Below the pieces are notes generated by a model, which worked only from the letters and a program-made list of their open reading frames with translations, made no database searches and was not told the DNA's origin. A DNA stretch of 64,000 nucleotides, from contig NZ_JAGXJY010000002.1 in assembly GCF_019091085.1 (NCBI RefSeq), forward strand, positions 35,683 to 99,682, written 5' to 3'. Of the stretch, positions 60,390-64,000 are shown one piece after another (position 1 is the stretch's first letter; each line of letters begins with the position of its first letter). Source of the stretch: Mesorhizobium sp. GbtcB19 (GTDB taxonomy: Bacteria; Pseudomonadota; Alphaproteobacteria; Rhizobiales; Rhizobiaceae). Made by a program: the position numbers and the translations under genes.

Positions 60390-61172
60390 ATGAATTCCCC
60401 CAAACTGCGGATCAAAGGTCTCCACAAGAGCTTCGGTACCGGAGCGCGGCGCACCGAAGTGCTGCGCGACATCAACCTCGACCTCGCCGACAACGAGTTC
60501 GTGTCGCTGGTCGGCACGTCGGGCTGCGGCAAGAGCACGCTGTTGTCGATCGTCGCCGGACTGCAGGATTTCGACTCCGGCGATCTCGACATCGACGGGT
60601 CGCCGATCCTGAAGCCCGGCCTCGACCGCGGCGTCGTCTTCCAGTCCTACACGCTGCTGCCGTGGCTGACGGCGCAGCAGAACATCGAGTTCGCCCTCAA
60701 GGCCGCCGGCCACGACCGCGCCACCTGCCGCAGGATCGCGCTCGAGCATCTCGACCTGGTCAAGCTCCCGCACTCGGCCAATCTCTACCCATCCGAGCTT
60801 TCGGGCGGCATGAAGCAGCGTGTCGCCATTGCGCGCGCGCTGTCCTACCGCCCCAAGATGCTCTTGATGGACGAGCCCTTCGGCGCGCTCGACGCCCTGA
60901 CCAGGCATCAGATGCAGGAGCTCCTGACGCAGATCTGGGAGGAGCACAGGCTAACCGTGCTCTTCGTCACCCACGACGTTGAAGAGGCTGTCTATCTGTC
61001 GGACAGGATCGTCGTCATGGGTATCGGACCGGGGCGCATCATGCGGACTTTTGACGTCGGCATCGAGCGCCCGCGCCGCGAAGAGGTCATGGAGAGCGCC
61101 GCTTTCATGGACCTGCAGCGCAATGTCCACAAGGCCATTCGCGAGGCCTCCAGGCGCCCCGAAATGGCTTAG
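60390..61172 (+). CDS. ABC transporter ATPase, taurine/sulfonate type
   Basis: 260 residues; GGAAGGCCG before the ATG. Walker A GTSGCGKSTLLSIVAG, Q-loop VVFQSYTLLPWL, signature ELSGGMKQRVAIARAL, Walker B LLMDEPFGALDAL and the H-loop VTHDVEEAVYL. The MxEPFGALD with MKQR form is common in SsuB/TauB/NrtD. Last gene of the importer; a long hairpin follows. Confidence 0.95.
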   Translation: MNSPKLRIKGLHKSFGTGARRTEVLRDINLDLADNEFVSLVGTSGCGKSTLLSIVAGLQDFDSGDLDIDGSPILKPGLDRGVVFQSYTLLPWLTAQQNIEFALKAAGHDRATCRRIALEHLDLVKLPHSANLYPSELSGGMKQRVAIARALSYRPKMLLMDEPFGALDALTRHQMQELLTQIWEEHRLTVLFVTHDVEEAVYLSDRIVVMGIGPGRIMRTFDVGIERPRREEVMESAAFMDLQRNVHKAIREASRRPEMA

Positions 61173-61206
61173 GCGTTTGCTCTCGCCGTCCGGTCCGCCG
61201 GCTTGT

Positions 61207-61263
61207 GGCGCGCAACGGACCTTTGCAAGGAGAGCCACCTGCCGCTTTGGTCCGTTGCGCGCC
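61207..61263. repeat. Long perfect inverted repeat after the transporter operon
   Basis: Arms GGCGCGCAACGGACC (61207-61221) and GGTCCGTTGCGCGCC (61249-61263), 15 perfect bases, with a 27-base loop. It lies between convergent genes (ATPase and the 135-residue membrane protein), so transcription termination is the simplest role, although no U-tract follows. Confidence 0.7.
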
Positions 61264-61295
61264 GCGCATGATCGGCTTTCACCGGCCGTGCGATT

Positions 61296-61703
61296 TCAAA
61301 AAAGCTTGGCGGTGGCCATGCAAAACACGGTGATGACCAACAGTCCGCCGGCGATGCGTTCGCCTCTGGTCATTTTCGCCCGCAACTGGCTCTGCGTCGC
61401 CTGGTCGGCACCGGCCAGCTGCCGGCTGGCGGAGGCCACAAGGGCACCCTGCACGCCGGCGGCGATCAGCGCCGTCAAAATGCCGAGCGCCAGCGCCTTC
61501 TCCATCGGGCCGAATGCGCCCTCATGGAAGAAATACCAGAGCAGTATGCCGGTCAGGAAAACCATGCCGGAGGCGCCAAGCTGCGGCCGGATGAAGCGCT
61601 CGGCCTTGATCTCCGGATCGCGGGCGACCGCAATGGTCGTGCCGGCCCAGAAGACGCCGGCCATTACATGCAGGCCGATGGTGACGATATAGACATATTG
61701 CAT
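61296..61703 (-). CDS. Small membrane protein (CopD/DUF2269-like), MarR neighbour
   Basis: 135 residues starting MQYVYIVTIGLHVMAGVFWA. Four helices; His12 and the following WAG are a CopD/heme-type layout (GLHVMAGVFWAGTTIAVARD). ERFIRPQLGASGMVFLTGIL and RGERIAGGLLVITVFCMATA are the others. Divergent from the MarR gene with a shared palindrome, so it should be the repressor's target. Function unknown; a ligand-binding or copper/heme-related membrane protein is possible. Confidence 0.8.
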   Translation of the reverse strand: MQYVYIVTIGLHVMAGVFWAGTTIAVARDPEIKAERFIRPQLGASGMVFLTGILLWYFFHEGAFGPMEKALALGILTALIAAGVQGALVASASRQLAGADQATQSQLRAKMTRGERIAGGLLVITVFCMATAKLF

Positions 61704-61776
61704 GACCGCGTTCCTCTCTGCCGCCCGCCGCCCGCCGCGCGTCGTAGCCGTGTCGTGACGCCATTGATAAGACAAA

Positions 61777-61798
61777 GTTAGATATCTAACGGTTAGAT
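61777..61798. promoter_or_regulatory. MarR operator candidate
   Basis: GTTAGATATCTAAC (61777-61790) is a perfect 14-base palindrome, followed at 61792 by a further half-site GTTAGAT. It lies in the 149-base divergent gap between the membrane protein and the MarR gene. Confidence 0.7.
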
Positions 61799-61852
61799 GT
61801 CAATTCATGAAGTCAAGTTCCACGTTCCCGCTGCTTGCTCTACTGTCACGTC

Positions 61853-62290
61853 ATGACACCGTTTGATCGCCCGCCTGTCGGCATGAATCTCGCCCGCACC
61901 TCCAAAGTGGTGGCGCAGGCTTTCGACGCCGCGTTGACTGAGGCCGGCGGCACGCTGCCGGTCTGGCTGACCCTCTTGTCGGTCAAGTCGAAGGAGTTGG
62001 CCAACCAGCGCGAGCTTGCCGGCATGATCGGCATCCAGGGCGCGACACTGACGCATCACCTCAACGCCATGGAGGCGCAAGGGTTGCTGACGCGCCGCCG
62101 CGATCCGGAAAACCGCAGGGTCCACCAGGTGGCGCTGACGGAAGCCGGTGAGGCGCTGTTTGAAAAGCTCCGCCTCGCCGCGGTCGCCTTCGACAAGCGG
62201 CTGCGCGTGGGCATCGCCGATAACAGGCTGGCCGAATTCGCCGAGGTGCTTGCATTGCTGAGACGGAATGCCGAACCGCCTCAGTCGTAA
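61853..62290 (+). CDS. MarR-family regulator
   Basis: 145 residues starting MTPFDRPPVGMNLARTSKVV. The winged helix reads NQRELAGMIGIQGATLTHHL then AMEAQGLLTRRRDPENRRVH (wing DPENRR, as in MarR). Divergent from the small membrane protein, with a 14-base palindrome between. Its last ten bases overlap the convergent deacetylase gene. The inducer is unknown. Confidence 0.9.
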   Translation: MTPFDRPPVGMNLARTSKVVAQAFDAALTEAGGTLPVWLTLLSVKSKELANQRELAGMIGIQGATLTHHLNAMEAQGLLTRRRDPENRRVHQVALTEAGEALFEKLRLAAVAFDKRLRVGIADNRLAEFAEVLALLRRNAEPPQS

Positions 62291-63015
62291 CCTGCTATCG
62301 CGCCGAAGGCGTAGTGGCGAAGCCTGAGCGCAGCTATCAACGCCGTCAGCTTTGCCTTGCCGTCGAAAGCGTCCTGGAACATCTCGTCATGCATGAGCAG
62401 GATCAGCTTGTTCGGCTTGGCGAAATGGCCGTAGCCGAACAGATGGTCGATTTCGCTGACCAGATGGTCGACGCTCTGCACCGGCTTGCCGCTGTCCTCA
62501 TGCACCCATTCGTGGTCCCAACCGTAAAGCCAGAAGCCCGATGCCGCGACGAATTCGTAATCCGGATCCTCGCGCCCGGCCTCCGCCAGCCCGAGCGAGT
62601 TGTCGTCCTTGGAGTAATTGGGCAACCGGAACACGTCGCGTCCCGGCAGCCGCGCATGCACGGCCGGCTTCAGGCCGAGCACGGTATTGGCTTTCAGCAT
62701 ATCGGCGACCACGCCTTCGGTGTCGCCGTAGAAATGCCGGTAGTGGTTGTAGGCGTGGCTGTAGCTGTGGTTGCCGATCGTCACCAGCGGCATCGATTTC
62801 GCCCGCTGCAACAGCTCCCGGTTGGTGGCGTTGGCCTCGGCATGCATGCCGACCATGAACAGCGTCGCCGGCACCTGCTCGGCCTGCAGCACGTCGAGGA
62901 TATTGCCGGTGCCGTTCAGTGGACCGTCGTCGAAGGTGAGGTAAATGGTGCGGTCGGCGGCCAGGGCCGGCGATGCGGCGAACAGCAGCAGCGGCAGGAC
63001 AAAACGAAGCGTCAT
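62281..63015 (-). CDS. Polysaccharide deacetylase (NodB-fold)
   Basis: 244 residues. Start MTLRFVLPLLLFAASPALAA gives a signal peptide cleaved after ALA, leaving the mature enzyme in the periplasm. NodB motif 1 is IYLTFDDGPLNGTGN (catalytic Asp pair), motif 2 is NHSYSHAYNH (metal His). Motif 5 LMHDEMF near the C-terminus holds the last His. RLPGRD stands in the place of motif 3. It hydrolyses N- or O-acetyl groups from a glycan; the exact target is unknown. Confidence 0.88.
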   Translation of the reverse strand: MTLRFVLPLLLFAASPALAADRTIYLTFDDGPLNGTGNILDVLQAEQVPATLFMVGMHAEANATNRELLQRAKSMPLVTIGNHSYSHAYNHYRHFYGDTEGVVADMLKANTVLGLKPAVHARLPGRDVFRLPNYSKDDNSLGLAEAGREDPDYEFVAASGFWLYGWDHEWVHEDSGKPVQSVDHLVSEIDHLFGYGHFAKPNKLILLMHDEMFQDAFDGKAKLTALIAALRLRHYAFGAIAGYD

Positions 63016-63094
63016 TCGCGAGATCCGGTTGCGATCACAAAGGCCGCCATGCAGGCGCGATCGTGTCAAGCTCTCCGGTGAACGGGCAGGTGGA

Positions 63095-63331
63095 TCAGTT
63101 CGAAATGACCTTTTCGAACGCCACCAATTTATCCACCATGGGCTCCACCCCTGTTCTCAGCGGCTGGAACTTGCACCGCACGATGTCACCCTTTACGAAC
63201 TCCCACACAGGATCGTTCGGCGCCTCGTCCAGAATAACATAGAGGTCGTCCGCAAGGTGCCTTGCTTTCGCTGGATACCAGCAATCGACAGCCTCTTCTG
63301 GAAGGTAGACATATATCGTCGTGACCGTCAT
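63095..63331 (-). CDS. Small protein of unknown function
   Basis: 78 residues starting MTVTTIYVYLPEEAVDCWYP. The composition is normal: VDCWYPAKARHLADDLYVIL, then PVWEFVKGDIVRCKF, suggesting a small beta-barrel. No membrane segment. I recognise no named family; it stands between the deacetylase and the EAL-domain gene, both on the same strand. It reads as a real gene because of its coherent strand pattern. Confidence 0.7.
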   Translation of the reverse strand: MTVTTIYVYLPEEAVDCWYPAKARHLADDLYVILDEAPNDPVWEFVKGDIVRCKFQPLRTGVEPMVDKLVAFEKVISN

Positions 63332-63382
63332 GCCCGTCTCTCGGCATAGATCGCTCAGTGGGTGCAGTATCCTGGAATTGCT

Positions 63383-64000
63383 CTAAGCCAAGCTGCCCTG
63401 CAGCACTTTCAACTTCGCCTTCTTGGGGCTGCGCGCGATCAGCCACTCGCGCGCCTTGTCCTGCGGCATCGGGAAGGCGATCGAATAGCCCTGCACCTGG
63501 TCGCAACCGATCGCCATCAGCGAATCGAGCTCAGCCTCGGTTTCGGCGCCCTCGGCGACGATCGAGATGCCGAGCCCCCGCGCAAGCTCGGTGATGGCGC
63601 GCACGATCTTGGTGTTGTCGCCGTTCTCGTTGATGTTCTGGACGAAGCGGCGGTCGATCTTCAGCCGGTCGATCTCGTTCGGATTGACGTGGCTCAGCGA
63701 GGCATAGCCGGTGCCGAAATCGTCGAGCTCGAGATGCACGCCGGCGGCACGGATATGACGGAGCTTGGCGGCGATGCCGGTCTTTTCGTCGTCGAGGATG
63801 ACGGATTCGACGATTTCCAGCGACAGCTTCTGCGGCGTCAGCCCGGCCCGCTCCAGCGTGCCGAACAGGAAGGCGTCAAAATCGGGCTCGCGCAGCTCGG
63901 TGCCCGAGACATTGACGGCGATGCGCCCGAAATCGATGCCGGCGCGATCCCACTCGGCGGCCTCCTCGATGGCTTTGGTAATGACGATGCGGCCGATATC
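63383..64000 (-). CDS. EAL-domain cyclic di-GMP phosphodiesterase, 3' part
   Basis: The frame is open to the window edge; the visible 205 residues are the C-terminal part of the gene. EAL-domain landmarks: IAVNVSGTELREPDF, LEIVESVILDD (the metal-binding Glu of EIxES), LDDFGTGYASLSHV (loop 6), DRLKIDRRFVQNI, IVAEGAETEAEL and QVQGYSIAFPMP. All catalytic Asp/Glu/Lys seen are intact, so an active enzyme hydrolysing c-di-GMP is likely. N-terminal sensory and GGDEF parts, if any, are outside the window. Confidence 0.9.
   Translation of the reverse strand, partial: DIGRIVITKAIEEAAEWDRAGIDFGRIAVNVSGTELREPDFDAFLFGTLERAGLTPQKLSLEIVESVILDDEKTGIAAKLRHIRAAGVHLELDDFGTGYASLSHVNPNEIDRLKIDRRFVQNINENGDNTKIVRAITELARGLGISIVAEGAETEAELDSLMAIGCDQVQGYSIAFPMPQDKAREWLIARSPKKAKLKVLQGSLA

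Noticed and set aside
1..64000. tRNA, rRNA, insertion sequences or prophage
   Set aside because: I looked for transposase, integrase and phage structural motifs among the proteins and for tRNA-like clover-leaf ends near gene gaps and saw none; a covariance search could still find a small RNA.

Overview
The window is high-GC alphaproteobacterial DNA. It is most like a rhizobial chromosome, probably Mesorhizobium. The gene order cysQ-like/DUF4170/DUF374/waaA/lpxK ... DUF2093 ... mutL, the many LysR, LacI, GntR, MarR and ArsR regulators beside ABC importers, and the paired intergenic palindromic repeats all fit that group. This assignment is inference from gene content. I see no rRNA, tRNA, CRISPR array, prophage or insertion sequence.

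Layout. 1-6.9 kb: the 3' end of a repeat-bearing surface protein, a dihydrofolate-reductase-like gene, then two convergent two-gene units (acyltransferase-like + alpha/beta hydrolase; cytochrome P450 + unknown protein), an outer-membrane beta-barrel and an epoxide-hydrolase-like enzyme. 7.0-13.7 kb: a LacI-controlled sugar operon (binding protein, two permeases, GH127 beta-L-arabinofuranosidase) with two operator-like palindromes. 13.7-23 kb: cardiolipin synthase and a nuclease, LysR/ankyrin, MFS, methyltransferase, lipoprotein peptidase, DUF899 and a regulator. 24-31.6 kb: acyltransferase, a persulfide-detoxification locus (MBL dioxygenase, MFS, ArsR-rhodanese fusion), a large BTAD/TPR regulator and a phytochelatin-synthase-like protein.

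31.7-45.5 kb is mostly housekeeping: efp and epmA, pmbA, a cysQ-like phosphatase, DUF4170, a DUF374 acyltransferase, waaA, lpxK and mutL. It is interrupted by a UDP-glucuronate decarboxylase, a LysR regulator and an EamA exporter. 45.7-54 kb holds amine-related genes: an MttB-superfamily methyltransferase without pyrrolysine, a family 5 binding protein and an N-methylproline-demethylase-like flavoprotein, together with tandem DUF3828-like proteins and queF.

54.1-61.2 kb is the most interesting block. An SDR, a HisD-family dehydrogenase that lacks histidinol-binding residues (HpsN-like), a zinc alcohol dehydrogenase, a HutC-type GntR regulator and a taurine/sulfonate-type ABC transporter share three nearly identical operator-like sites. 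I read this as a self-contained uptake and oxidation locus for a C3 sulfonate such as 2,3-dihydroxypropane-1-sulfonate. The window ends with a MarR pair, a polysaccharide deacetylase, a small unknown protein and the 3' part of an EAL-domain phosphodiesterase gene.
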